DNA from: Drosophila persimilis
Lineage: Eukaryota; Arthropoda; Insecta; Diptera; Drosophilidae
NCBI RefSeq assembly: GCF_003286085.1
Contig: NW_020825706.1
Location: 2,790,001 to 2,854,000, forward strand
Direction: 5' to 3'
Length of the DNA stretch: 64,000 bases
Shown here: positions 33,901-48,900 of the stretch, piece by piece
Layout: each line of letters begins with the position of its first letter
How positions within the stretch are numbered: the stretch's first letter is position 1
Notes under the pieces: generated by a model
Told to the model about the DNA's origin: nothing
The model's database searches: none
Seen by the model: the letters and a program-made list of their open reading frames with translations, nothing else
Translations under genes and position numbers: made by a program

Positions 33901-36900
33901 TAAGCCATTCTTATTATATTTTTAATTATGCTTACAGACAAAAAAAAGTGTGACGTTTTGGCGTGACATTTTATGAAAATTTACGATCACTTTTGTGGTG
34001 CGTATTTAACATAATGCTCGGAATGGTATGCACAGCCCATAAAAAAAAGATATCTCTGGGAACATCTCTTTCTCTCGATGTGTCCTCTCTCTGTGGAATA
34101 TAATAGGCTTTTGTTTGGACTCGACTCTCAGCCACTACTGTGCCACGCCGCGTGGTCTGGCCTTTGTGGTCCCTAATTTATGATCGTGGGCAGCGTATTT
34201 TGACAATTTGATTTGAATTAGAGGGCGAGCAGATCAATCAATTTTTGGAGGCCAAAAGACAATCCACAGATCCAAACCAAAGAGTTAACAATCAGTTGTC
34301 TGTCTATTAAAGGCCAATTAGTAGCCACTTTATTGAGTTGTCGTTTTTCCACTGGGGAAGAAGGCCATAAATCTTCAGGCACTTCTTCCTGCATTTCTTC
34401 GGGCCATAAATCAAACCGTGGGCGGTGCTACGATACGATAAGCAGATCTTGCCTTAGATTTTCCTTTTAAATCAAAGCTACTTATGTAAATGTTTGTGGT
34501 CCCCTGTGCCTGTGCCCTGGTGCCCAATTCTCACCCTAAATCGATGGCATTTCATGGTTCGTTGGAGAAATTGCAATCCCATTCCGGTATTCGCATCTCA
34601 TATTAACACCCATTCAAGCACTCAAACACTCAAACGTCTGTGAGTGGCAAAAAATTCAATTCACAGTTGGCTAAACCTCGCACCCTCTTCCGCGACTCCA
34701 CACCACTCTCTCTTTGTATCTGTATCTTTTTTGTTGCATTTTTTTTTTTGGGCGGGGAAACGGATATCCTGCAATCGAATACCTTATTGGCCAATTTCCG
34801 AAAATGCGAAAATGCGCAAATAAATAAATTACAATCGTCTTGACAGATGATGAGATTTTTCTCTGGGGGTAGTTTACGCCCCCCAAAACAGGGATTTCCC
34901 ACATCGTTGCATACGGCTTATAATAATGGAAAATATTATGATATCTTCCAAATGAAATCTATGTGGATTCCTGCATTCCCATTCTGTGGCTTTCTCTCGA
35001 CAGATAAATGGCATCCTATCTATGCTACCGTTCCCCAGACCCCAGAGGGTTGGCTATCGCCGCTCGCGGACTCAGATCTCACAGCGGACCCAATTCATTA
35101 ATGAAAAATGAATCGGCTTATTGGGAATGCCTTCATTTGATTAAATTAGACTAATAATGTGTAAAGTATGGCCAGTTTCTGAGTGCCAGCCCACCAAGGC
35201 AGACCCGAAAGCCGATTAGGCTGAAACTTTTTCCAGTGAAAGTTTATGGCCTTAAAATAAAACGAAATCAAATTCTTACAAATTAATACAAGGCTGAGAA
35301 AACACCACCAGAAAATGTAAGCGGAAAAAATGTTGTAAAATGTTAAAACAGACAAATGGGGGGCCCGAAAATGATGTTAGAAAATGTTGAAAATTATGTT
35401 TTTGAAAAAAGAGAAAAAAATGATGTTAAGAAAGATGTTAAAAACTGTAAAATGCTTTGTGAAACCACAGCCACGCCTCCACACCAGGGACCGGCCTCTG
35501 GGCCAGTGACAGGCCAATTTTGGGCGGAAAGATTTCCCGCAGAGACGCGTTGCCCCCATCGCATCTCTGGTCCAGGTTTTTTCCGCATTTTCTTGGCTGG
35601 TTGTTGCGGCTTTTTCTTGTCCACTAAACAACCAGTTGGAGTGGAAATGAAATATGTAGATGAGTCTTTAATTAATTTGAGACACGACAAGACAAGTGGC
35701 GTCGTCTGTGGCTGCGTCTGCGACAGCGTCTCTCTAGTCGTATGCCGCATGCCGCATGCCTCCTGCCGTTTTAGCTTTTTACCCTACTCTAGCAAATGCC
35801 ACTCTGCCACACCAGAATGGAAACAACAGGTCTTTCAAAAGAGGGGAGGGGCCTTGGAGTTGTAGAATAGTTACCTGCTCGGCTCTCTGGCAGGTGTTGA
35901 GTCATTTTGGTTGACTTGCCATTAGAGTTGCCATTGATCATTGATCGGTGATCGGCGATCGATTCCTAAAGGTATTGATCACTGGATCGGTCATAAATAC
36001 TAGAGGGATATGGGTTTCCCAAATAGACAGCCTCTTGGTAGCTTTTGGAGTTGGCATTAGAGTTGCCATTGATCATTGATTGGCGATCGGTGATCGCAGA
36101 TCGATTCCTAAAGGTGGATCAGTCATAAATACCAAAAGGCTATAGGTATTCCAAATGAAGATCATTGAAGATCATCTTCGATCTGAAAGCCTTCTAAATT
36201 TGAGGATCTTCCCTCTTTAGGATCCTCCCACTTGATAATCTACTTTCAAAGATGATTTCTACCCATAGAAGAGACCTATGGGTAACGATCCCTAACGATC
36301 TTCCGTTTCAGCACTTCGTTAAACCATTAAACAGATCTTCCCAGAGATCAGAGATCGAGAGATCAGAGACCATTTCATGGTCACACATTAAAGAAGAGCC
36401 TCCACCATGACACAGCGCGCCACGTATCTGCTTATGCCTTAGATCTCTGACCTCTGTGCCAAATATTTGCATTTGGCATTAAGACGGATCATAAATTTTA
36501 GACGACTAAAGCTCTCGACTCTAGCTGATTGCATTGCCATTTTTTCTGTGCCACACAGAGTCACGGAAAAAATTGTCAACATTGTGGCTGCAGATAAGGG
36601 TGTATCTGTATCTACACCCCCCCAGAGACAAGCGACTGCCATTGTTCTGCCCTAATCGCCATTGCATGGCTGTCTAACCCAAATCTAAGCCTAATCTTGC
36701 ATATGACACAACAAATTAGTTGTGCGAATCAATTAGCCATTAATTTTTGGTGCGTTTGATTTATGGAAAAAACTCTTAATTAAAGTCACAAAAACTAGGG
36801 GGAAAATAGCTAAGACTTAAACTGTTATACTCGTACGTACAATATTATTTGTAGCTTGCGCCGCCTGTCAAAGCCCCGCCGGCTGTCAAAATGTTAACCG

Positions 36901-39900
36901 TTGGACCCCAGACCCCAGAGCCCACAGCCCAGACCGCAGGCACCAAAGCCCCAATGCTGCTCTGGCTGTCAGCCACTCTTCGACTCTTCGACTCTGGTTA
37001 GACGGCATTTTTGTGCAGAAAAACAGAAGTCCATAAAACATTTTTAGCATGTGCAGACTGGCGGCTTTTAAAATGACTTTGAGAGGCGACAGATGCGGGC
37101 TGTTGATGATCTTGTAGTGTCAAATGGTTTCTAGTTTTTATGCTGGGCGATAGAGAGAGAGATAGAGGTTTCTCCTAATAGCTCCCTAATCGAAAAAGTT
37201 CCCTTCCTCATCGAACCATGACCAAATAAATTATGCCCCGAAGTCAAAGTTCAAAAGAGTGTTTCCCCCCTCCGTGCGACATGTCGCCTGCCGCTGACAT
37301 ACATATTATGCATTTGCCCAAAAAAAAACTATATATGTATACGGAAATTATCCGAATCTGGAGCGTAACAAATGTGTGTGCCAGCCACAGCCAAACTGTC
37401 GCCCTGTCAACATCTGAAGGGGGCCAAAACAGGGCCAAAGGGACTTCTGGAGTATTTTTAGACGAGACCCTGCCCCAGAGACATTTGACATACGAAATAC
37501 ACATTTCAATTAGTTAATCAAACGCTCAATTTGAAATGCTAGGCCACAAAAGGGAGACATCACAGATTTCTTTAAACTGAGGGAAGTCCGTTTCGGCACT
37601 CAATTTTTCAAGAATAAACAGAAAATTTATTTAATTTATTTTAAGAATTAGCTATTATTAAAAAATTATGCTATAATTTTTTTTAGAAATTTAAATATTT
37701 TTTAGAAATTACAATTTTAATTAATTTAATATTTTTTCAAAGTCAGAAATAATTATAGAGCTATGTGGTATTCCAGTGAGACTTCAATTGGAATTTGGAC
37801 TAGCGATTTTAGACCTCGGAAGTATCTTTTACCGAGTATCTTAATGTAGAGCGATTTTTGAACTCTTTTTAGAAGTATCTTTTAGCAAGTATCCTAATGT
37901 CGAGCCACGTGAGCCGCCACGAGTGTTATTTTTTGCTGTACAGAAGACTTATGCTCTCTCAAAAAAGACTTACCATCTTTTTATAGAACGAAAGGAGTTT
38001 TTAAAACAGTCAGGAGGAAGCCCCAAAACAACTTTTACCCTAGCAGTCATTCAATAAGACAATAGAAAACTTATGCTCTCCCGAAGAAGACTTCACATGT
38101 TTTTATAGAGTAAAAGGGTGCTCTGAAATAGCTAGAAAGAAGCCTTCGAGCAACTCTAATCATAGCAGTCTTTCAGCTAGATTTTACTGGCAGTATCTTT
38201 TTACAAAAGATACTAAAACACATGTACAAATATATATACCAACCTACCGAAACGAAACGCAGTACCAAGTATCCTAATGTCGACCCACGTGTGCCGCTAC
38301 TTCTGGTGTTTTTTCACCATGGAAAACTGTGTAATGCTTTCACAAATGTTGATCCATTGGGTGAGGTGATCCAGATAGCACACGTGCAAATGTATGTGGC
38401 GCTATCGCCACAAAAGTGTAATACCACATGTGCGACGCGTCGCCAGTGTCGCCAGTGCCCGCCCGTATGTAAATGTATCTGTATCTGTTGTGTGGGGCGT
38501 AAATAGTGCAGAGTGCGCTTAGTGGCATTTGCAATTAATTCACAGTAAACAGCAAATGTTGCAAATAAATTAGCAGCAACAAAAACAACAACAACAGCAC
38601 AGCACGAGTATCTGCAAAAAGCAAAATCGCGACTGAGCCGCATAAAATGCAATTGAAGCCGCCAGTGCAGTGCCGTGCAGACGACAGATCTACTTTGCTT
38701 ATCGCCAGCCAAACATCGACAGGCGTTTCGTTACAGTTTTTCTTTGCCACAATACGCTTTAAAAAGATGGGGCATTTTGAAGTTTTTGAGAGGTTTGTAG
38801 GGTACGAAAAAAGGGAGTTAGAAATGATAGATGCCTTGGGTAAAGCCTGTGATCCTTGGGTATCTTTAGAAGTTCGAGGCTTTATTTGAGGGATATTTGC
38901 AGGCAGCACTGAATAAAGACTTCATGGGATATATAGGACAGGATTCTATAAGGATTTGTGTACAGATTTAATAGTTTCTAAGCTACGCATAGACTTGTAG
39001 GCTTTAAAGACTTAAATGTAGTGCCTTAAAGACTTATAACTGTTTTGGGTTTATAAAGTGTTAATTGAATATAATCTATAAGTAAATGCATTCAACTTCC
39101 TCTCTACCAAAAAATGATTAGAATTAAAGACATATTTGAGCTAGAATCCAGCTAAGACTATACTACTTATGAGCATCATTATTTTGGATAGTATAATTGG
39201 TATGTACTCATAATATACTGTTCCAATATACCCTGCCATCTAGGTAGTACCTCTCAGAACAGCTTTATTTCCAACTTTAGTGATCTCTAATCATTTCTGA
39301 ACATAAAAATACTTTAATCATCGTTTCTAGCTCTAAATATAAACCCATTTTCCCAATTCTGCTTCCCAGTAAACTTTCCTCTACTTCAAACCCCCCAAAA
39401 AGGGTATTTACCCCTGCGTTCTAGACATTTTTCTAGGGTTAACCAACACACAGACACCCACAAACGAAACACCATTCGAAAAACGTCATAATTATCGGGG
39501 GAGAGTGAGTAACCGAACGAGTGGCACTCGGATACTCAGCAACAGATACAGCTACAGATACAAGGCATACTACAAATACAGCTAAGGGCACAGCCACAGA
39601 TACAGATACATTCTGCTGCCACACAATGCAAAATATATTGACTTAGGTCAGTGGCTCATTGAACGCAAATGCAAATTGTTGTTGCTGGTGTTGGCCCCTC
39701 AGTAATTCGCACTTCACACCCTGACGTACGTAAGTACGTACGTACGTACGAGCGTGTGTGGGTTTGGCTGTGTGTATCTTGCAGATACAAAACTGCAAGT
39801 AGCTGGCAAATGTGATAAACAAACCTGACGCCAGACGCTGCCACTGCCGCTGCCTTTCGAGCAGTTAAATTTTTAAGTCAAACAGCGGAAAATGTTACCT

Positions 39901-42900
39901 CATCCGTGGAATGGAGGCATGGGGCATCGAGGCATAAGTTATAGACCAGATCCATATATCAGATGATCAAGGCTATGGCCATTCGAAGAACGAACATCCA
40001 AGTATCTTTTGAATCAAGAAAATATTGAGTTTCCCATAACCCCTATCCCCCCACACATAGACTATTCGAATTAACTATCAGATTACAGAATAAAAACTGA
40101 AATTATTGACCAGTCGGCAGTTAATTTTTATTGTCCATGTCAATCTTCATGAGAAGATTGAGTGGAAAATTATTCTGGGAAAACGAATATCAAGCAAAGT
40201 AATGTTCCGCTTAAACGTTCATTAATTAGATAATCATCGTAGGAATATTATGCGATGAAAATAGAGACATTTGGACATTAAAAGCCCCCCCAGATACTTA
40301 AAGTAAATGTAAAATATTTGAGTGAAAGTGATGCTCTAGTTCCAGCCACAAAAAGATACAAGATACATCCCAAAAGCTACACCATGCTTCATTTTATTGT
40401 CGCTTTCGAGGCATCATTCGATCAGCAAATGCATTAAACGCCTCTCCACACTGAGAAAATCTTTATGATGTGTTAAACTATTTAAAGATATTTTTCAAAT
40501 ATTTCTGGCGATCAAAGCCATATCTAATGGCTGGTAGCTTATCGTTGCTCAAGTGTTTTTCGGTTTTCAGCTGATCAATTTCTGTAATTATCGCCACCAT
40601 TATGGTACAAATTGCATTGTCAGACACAGCCAGTTTTTGTCAGTAACTATTTCTGTGTGAATGGACCACCTGCACAGGCGACAGCCGCAGCACGCGACTG
40701 CACGGGCCAGCCTTTTGTTCGCCTAACAATGTCTGGCACCTTGCCAGAGACCGGACCGGACCAGACCGGACTGCCTCTGTCCCTCCTGTCCAGACATTTG
40801 TCATAGCCCAACTTCAGCTCTCAACAGTGCAGATGCAGATACATAGAAACTCTGCTGCTGCCCACAGATACTCTGCTGCTGCCTGGCCAGATCGTTTATC
40901 GATCGACAATGTAATTGTGATTTATGCAAATTGTTATGATCGACACCTTCTTTTTTTTGCCAAAACTGCATGCAGTTTTATGGGTCTTCGACTTTCTTCT
41001 TTCTTTTCTTGAGGAAGAAAGATCTCTGGTGCTTGTTGTGCTTGGCTCTGAATCGCAGACAGAGGGATCCTCTGTTTATTGACTTGGCCTAGACGAAACA
41101 CCAAAGTTCTGGCCGCCACACACGAACTGCAGGCCGAAAAAACTAACATATTCGATTGTTTTCATTTCTATTAATATTTTCTTAGGAACAAAAAATGATT
41201 CTTGCACCCCATAAAAAATACAACAACAAAAAATGCAAAGCAGAGGCACGGACACGGACAGGCATTAATCACGAAGAAATGCTGGCCAGAAATCGAGAAA
41301 ATCGCCCAAGTTTTTCGCAGTTTTTCGCAGGCTTTTCGTGGCTGGCGTCAATAACCCCATTTCCATTGATGTGTTGGTTCCATGAATGAATAAACCAGAT
41401 GAAGACACTCATACTCTCTGTGGCTAAGTGGGCTATAAAGTGGTTGAATATCTACCAATCTTATATCTGGTATTTGTATCTTTTCGCTGGCTTATCTCAT
41501 CTAACCACTTTCCTGCCGATGTGTGCCGTGCCGTGCCGTGCCGCAAACTGTGGCACTGCAATGTTTGGTTGCTAGTTTATGCGTGCTCTGATTTCGTGTT
41601 CATGTGTGAATTGGTACGTTAAACGAGCCACCTGAAAGACGAGGCTAAATTGACAAGGCTACCAGTTTTTTTTCGAGCAAGGAAATTTGTATGGGAAATA
41701 TGATCATTCAGTGAAAATCCCCCCCAATCTTTTACAGATGCATCTCCATTGAGTAATTTCCTCTGTGTACATCTGCTGCTGCTGTTGCAACAATGTTGCC
41801 TCATAGAACACTTGTTCTTTAGAGCACCTGAGAGCGATGCCTGCCCCGAAAACAATGCCATAATTTGCGCTAGATTTTGTAGGCCATGACTCCAGACATT
41901 ATTTTGTTTGTTTGCTCACAGACAGAGATACAGGTACAGATAGAGATACTATATACATATGGGGGTAAAGCATTGCATAAATCAGAGATCCACAGAGACG
42001 TAGAAGTGGAACAAAAGGCGTACCAGGAGGCTCACTAAAAATTATGACTGCTAGTCGGGCATCCCTTAGATACAAGTATCTTGTAGTCTGGGCATCTGCT
42101 ACTGTGCGACATTTCTCTGTGTTGAGGCGCTGTTGAGGCGCTGTTGTCGTTGTCCCACACTCGAGTGCATTTTTATGGGACCGCTCATTAATTTTATGGA
42201 TTTTCATTTGTCGGAACTGTAGGCGGAAACTGCCTTACAGTTCTCGAGAAATAAGCCCCTCGAAGAGAGTGGATCCCACACAGCAGATCTCTGGTTTATG
42301 ATTGATTGAAGGAGAGATTGAAGTAGAGATTTCTTTGCCCTTCTCCCCACCAGATAGTGCTTTCTGTTCACGCACTTGCTCCATTGACCGCGTTCATGCA
42401 TCGATCACATAACTCTTTGGGCCATTCTTTTGCCAAAACACGTACCACAATCAGCTAATTGGATGAGGTACGAGTGCCTGCCTGAAGTGTTGCTTTCATT
42501 AGCATGCAAAAGCAGATCTTTTTGCCGGATCTTTTTGTCAGATTCCGCTTCAGATTCAGATTCAAAGGCTACTCTTAATGGTGGCTACGTGTTGTTGGTG
42601 CTGGCCCTGCTCTTTGTGTAATTAATGTGATCCGCCAACGACCTTAACTGTTCGCCTGTCCACGGAGCCCCAGAGCCTGATTAAAAAGTGTTGAAAAACA
42701 AGTTGTACTCGTAAATGCCACGACAAATGAAACGGAAAACGCGAAAACAGAGAGCCACCAAAAGGTACACAGGTAAAGATGCACTTGGAGAAAATTTACC
42801 AACCGAAAGGAGTACAATAACATATAGAAAAACTTCCTTAGATACAGATGTTTAAAAGAATTATATGGGGCTCGGAAAATGATCAGTAAGTTATCATTAT

Positions 42901-45900
42901 TGGTAGAGAAAAGGGGTTTTTAGAGAATATATAGAATTTGAATTTCTTTAAAAATGGATATTTAAAGGAAATAAATATAATAATAAATAAAATTAAAATA
43001 ATAAATAATATTAATTCAATGAAATAAATATCATAATAAAGTAAATACTAAATAATAAAAACAAAATTCAAATAATATATAAAAATAAAAATAATTATAA
43101 TTATAAATAATAAAATAATTTTATAAATAAATTACAGAAATATTTCCCACAAATCGCATTTCATTAAGTTGAAGTTAAAGTTAAAGTTGAAGATCTAATA
43201 AATTCTACGTTAAAAAAATATACTCTAAAATTTAAAAAACATTTTGTTAAAGAAATCTAATTAAAACTATCATTATTTCAAGGAAACCCTATCTGAAAGT
43301 TAAAAATCTAATAAAACCCATTTTAAACATTTAAAATTTCTCAAATTTAATTATTAAAAAGCTCAAACTTCTGAAATTAAGTCCCTATTTTCAATGCAAA
43401 AATCTCAAAAAATCGCTTTCGTCCCCATTTTTCTTCAGTGTACAGAAGGAGTATCCTGAAACTGAAACTGAAATCGCTCTCTGGTGGTATTTTGTCATTT
43501 TAATGGTGGCATTCCTGCCCCCTCGATCCCTTACCCATTGACTGGGGGATTGGTGGATTGGTGGCTTTTGGTTGGATTTTGAGTCTAATTAAGGCGAACA
43601 TGTGCCAAGATCAATGTCGGCGGCGCCACAGTGGCGTGCGTATCCCACAGATACTTGGCAAAAATAAACTTATAAAACGCCTGATAAAACCAATAATACT
43701 TATGCCTGCTACCGAAAATTAATTTATGCCTGGGACTTTGCTCTGGCTGTGGCTTTAATTGCATTTCGCAAAGAGCTGACAAATTGCCTGACGAGTAATG
43801 GAATTTTCTGCCTGAGAATTATGCGCATTTTGCATGCGATTTATGAGAGGGGGAAATCTCTGCTGAATGGCATTGAACTTTTCGCAGAGAGAGAGAGAGA
43901 GGGATGCAGGCCACGCCCCCACACAGAGCAGGAACGCTCCCATTAGGCACGTTCTATATCTTCATGCAAATGAGGAGGAGGAGAGTGTGGGCCTGTCTCA
44001 GAGTCGCCTGAGTCGTGAGGGAGTCATATCCTCCCAAGTAATGTCAACGATTTGCATGCAAATTGCATGAGGAAGTTGTTGCACAGCACACGGCTAACAA
44101 GACCATTAAACTTGGCCCAGGCCCAGAGACAGTCCCAGCCCCAGCCCCAGCTGTAGGCCCTGCCAGCAGCAGTCAAAGTGCAAATATGTGGCCTGCTCTG
44201 GCAACGCCCACATATTACTCAAGCTCACGCCTTGGCAGAAGACTCGTACAATTCAATTCAAAAGGTCCTCCCGGGGTCGCCTTCTCGCCCGTCGCGTCGC
44301 GGTCTAATGAAGTTGAAGCCCAGGCCCAAACCCAGGCCCAAACCCTGTCTAAATTTAGCCAAGACTTGACTTCGACTCTGCTTGTGGCTGCCTGCCTGCC
44401 ACCTACGATAAATCAAAGTTAATCAGATCTAGTTTCGATTGGGTTTTTATATGCCTCGATGCCTCGAGGCCTCCTTCGGTTGCCATTTAAATTAGCTGCC
44501 GGGTAATTTATCGCATTGTTGCCTCTTTGCAGGTCTCGTTTAGCGTTTAGCGCCAGGATGCCGCAAAACATCGGCCCAGACACAAAGGCCCTGTGGGCTC
44601 TGCTCTGCTCTGGTCTCTGTCTCTCCTTCACCGTTCCGCCTCAGTGGCTCAAACTGAATGGCTTGAAAAGTGGCTACCAGCTAAAGCCTAGTCCACCGAT
44701 AATTACGCATATTTTGTTGCCTTGTTTTGATGGCGATTTCATTTTTTTGTTTCAAAAGACATACAGACAGGAAAGGGTATGATCGAAGGGTGGAGAGATT
44801 AGCTATGGAAAGGGGTTTGTGGGTGGAGTTTGGAGTTTGGAGGCACTTGTGATAAGTTCTCTGTGGAAACTTCATATATTTTGAATAGAAATGTTAGTGC
44901 TTTGAAACGAATTTTCATGCCATATTTATCGTCAAAATCTTCATAATATAACACCCATGAGTGTATGAAGTCACTTAAACGATTTCCATCGATAGTTAGA
45001 GACCAAAAAGCATTGGATCTGTGGCAAAGGATTAGCAAAGCAGGAAGTGCCAGTGATAGATCATAAAAACACATCAGTAGCCACACGAATACTCCTATCA
45101 TCCTACCATTTTCTTCCTGTTTTCTTCCTTTATCAGATTTATTGATAGTTTATCTACAAAAACTTCAAAAGAACTCTATAGCACTCCCACTTTTCATCTT
45201 TTCCCGTACCACTCAAAAAGCTTTCTACTTTCTCCAGCGTTTATCTCCGCCATTAAATCAATTAATTCCCCATTTAATCCATCTAATTATAGTTGCTTGT
45301 TATTCTTGACCTCTATCATTGATAGTTTACACGATGTTTTGCTTTCCTTAGGAAAATAATCGATCGAAGGGCATGAAAACTTCGGCGCCCCAATAAAAAT
45401 AAAGCAGAAAAAACCTCTACTCGAAGAAGTTTTTATTATATTACGCGTAGTATACTTGTATTTTCCAGATACTCCATTTAGCATTCAGCATTGTTTCTGG
45501 TGTGAGATGAGATGAGATGGAGAGTTGGATGGAGCTTCAGAGATCGCTTGGGTTTTTAGTAGCTGTTAAATGGCATGGTCACAGTCGGTGGTCCATTCGA
45601 TGGAGGCTATCTCTACCTCCACCTCACCTTTCCTCCTCCTTGGCTGATTTTTAACACCCATCTACAGTCGGCAGTCGGCAGTCTCCAGCACAGCACCGTT
45701 CTGGTTCTGGTGCTGGATCTGTGTAACCAAATGGGTTTCAATTTACACACTTGTCGCCTATACAAAGACGAGGGAAATCTTGTCATCGCCTCAACTAAGG
45801 CGCTTATTTATTTGCAAAAGAGGTTTATAAGAATCGCCTGGGGATCGCCCGGGTATCTTATGGTATCGCATTGCAAAGACATATCGCAATTATAAATCAG

Positions 45901-48900
45901 TTTAAGTCCAGAGACAGAGACCCTGACATTAAGCAATGAAACCTTTTGAGCTTTGTTTGGCTTTGTCTTTGTCAAGTGGGCTGTCTCCCTGTCGGCCCTG
46001 TCTCTCCAGCCTCCCCAGGCCAGTCTTTGCTGCCTGTCAATCCTTGGCCAACGATCGCTTTTCCACGCTCCCTGTGGCACCTTTGTTTGCATTATGCCAC
46101 TGCCACTAGCTGACTAGCTGATTGCAACATTTCTGTGTGTGAACAAATGAATGATGGATCTCTTTCATAGATCTCTTCATAGACCATCTCTCATGAGAAG
46201 ATGGAGGTCTGTGTTTGCTAATAACTCAACAGCTAATCAGTGAACAGGCCGCATGTGGCATGCCGAAATGTATCTTTCTGAATCAATTATGCTGCTGGGT
46301 GGGGTCTGTATGTTTGACCATCTAATGGATACAAAATGTGGGCAAAAAAGGCTTAGAGCTCTTGAAATTCCCAGCCCAAAGTCCAACGGAAGTCCAACCT
46401 TTTAGCACGGCGATAAGGTGCGATCAATAACCGATAAGACCGCATATATATATGATATATTTATAGCATTCATAGAGCCGCCTGCTAATACCAGTTCTGG
46501 CAGTCAGCGAAACAACAAAAAAACTATTAATCAACATAATTGATGGCAATTGGTGCATGCAGCAGTTCGTGTGTGTGTATCGTCGTGTCGTAACAAAACG
46601 CTTATCGGCCATAGCTGAATCTAACACTATTAGTCAGTGGATCGCCATCGCTCCATCGTTGCAGCGTCCCACCAGCCAGCCACCAGGCAGCTGCCTATCA
46701 TCAATTTATCTGCACTGCGAGGTACAGTCCCTCCGAACCGGCAAAGAACTGCATTCTTCTAAACTTCTTCTCACTGATTTATGAATTTGACCGCCGCCAG
46801 AGTCCCCAGTTAATGACCCTGCAAACTCTTCTTATTTTCAATTCAATATTCTTTTTTTGCATAAATCGCCATCAATGATGGCTGCTCTGCCAGTAAGTTA
46901 GTAAGGCAACAGATCACTGGAGAAAATTGAAATCAATTCCCTGGGAGATACACTCCCAACCCAGAGAGGGGGTTCGTTTGATTGGCCCAACGATTGACAT
47001 CGCGGAGTGACAGAGTGACCTAGTGCTGGGTCTACCCCAAGATCAATAGCTATTCAATTGTAGAAGATGGAGCAAAAAACTCTAGGGAGTGACTAGGAAC
47101 AACAGGGAATCATTGGGAATGGAAAAAGAGTGGAAAAAATGCTACTAAAATGCTTAGATTTTCTTTATTTTAGACTTTTAAAAGTTCCCTATATTTTAAG
47201 CCACAATTTCCATTAAATTGTATTATCTAAAGTGAACTTTCGATAAGCCTACCACATTCCCATCATAATTCCACAGCCATAAACCGCATGCGCGGCTTTA
47301 AACGCTTGAAATTTATTTCTTCTTCCTTTATTTTTTGTATAATTTAAACCTATAAATTTTATATTATTATTCTACATATTTCGGCACTCTTTTTCCATTC
47401 CTTAACTTTTCTTAAACCATGTTCCTATTATCATAATTCTACAAGCAGAAACCGCGAGGGCGTTTTTAAACGCTTGTACTTCTTTGCCTATTTTTTCCTA
47501 TAATTTGTTATATTTTTTCTATAATGATTCCTATAATTTCTAAACGTTTCTCATACCAAAACTTAACTTTTCATTAACCATATTCCTATTCTCAATATTC
47601 TACAACCATAAACCGCAAGCGCGTTTTTAAACGCTTGCAATTTTAATCTTCTATTGTTCTTTATAATTAAAACCTATAACTGTTCCATATTATTCCCCAT
47701 ATCTCTATAATTTTTACCATTTCCTAACTTTCCTTTAAACATATTCCCTTTATCATAATTCTACAAGCATAAACCGCGCGCGCGTTTTTAAACGCCTGCC
47801 ACTAATGGCTATCTGCGATCTGGTCATACAAGGCGCTGCTTCTTTGGTTTTTTGCTGCTATTTAGTCTGCCGATTAGTGTCAATTTGTGCAGAGCATAAC
47901 TTAAAGTACACAACTACATACGAGTATGTGTGTACACATGTACTTATAGTTATGGCCGGTATGGTATGAGAGGCACTGCTTTCTCGCGCACTGTTTTGTG
48001 TGTCGGCGTGTTTATTCAATTAGCATATATACCTCGTACCTCGTACCTCGTACCTCCGTACCTCGTAGCATATAGCATATCAAAGAGGGGTATGGTACGG
48101 ATCTTCAGACAACGGATGACATGGACATAATTGCAGGCTATTTATCATGGACACTTGGAGATGAAGTCGAAGGCAAACCGCTGACATCTCAATGAGCAAA
48201 GTACGCGGATTGCAGATTGCGGATGGCGGAGAGCTGGAATTAACACACCTAGACCACGTAGCGCAGATACCATTCGAAGGAACACCTGCCCCGCTGTGGC
48301 AACAAGCCCAACAGTCCCTATCTCCATTTCATTCCCATTTCCATTCCCATTCCCATTCGCGTCTGCATCTGTAGACGGTTTTAAAATGCAGACAAAGTAA
48401 TTGCAGAGCTCGGGCTGATTAAAATGGATTTATAAATTATGCAGCGGTGCGATTAAAATCGCCTGAATAGTCGCGTCGGCGGCGGCGCTAACAAAGCTGC
48501 CTGCCACAGCCTCGAGGCTCGAGACCCGAGACTCGATCGGTTCCTTCAGGGTCGGGGTCTGGCCTCCTCCTCCTTACGTGGCCCGCAGTTTTGGCTAATA
48601 GAAAGATTTATCACCCCGTCGGCGACTTGCAGGCCATGCAGGGCCAGCCCGCGCGCGATTTCCAGCTCAGCGATAAAAACCGCCCGCCTTCCAGCCTGCG
48701 ACGACCGCGTTACGATTTCAATTTTCATTTTCATTTGCACGTCGCCGTCAATTCCTTGGCCCTCAGGCATTATTTATGCCATTTCTGCTGCTCTGCAGAG
48801 TTCTGTGGCGAGTAGCTTCGCTTTTCCTTTTAATTTATGGCATTTAAATTGCAATTTCTTGTACGCTGGAAGGGGATTCTCCAGCCCCAGCCCCAGCCAC

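Noticed and set aside
35356-35865. 169-codon plus ORF in bnl intron 1
   Set aside because: Starts in A-rich sequence, has an equally open opposite strand (118 codons) and no recognisable domain.
35868-35885. Possible recursive splice site (CAG|GTAA on the minus strand) in the 30.6-kb intron
   Set aside because: No pyrimidine tract precedes it on the bnl strand. I found no convincing ratchet point, though my scan of the intron was by eye and not exhaustive.
42930-43140. Very AT-rich segment as a replication origin or matrix attachment region
   Set aside because: Composition alone cannot support the claim.
47266-47805. CRISPR-like spacing of repeats
   Set aside because: Eukaryotic intron; cores are 161-168 bp apart with related spacers, so it is a tandem duplication.
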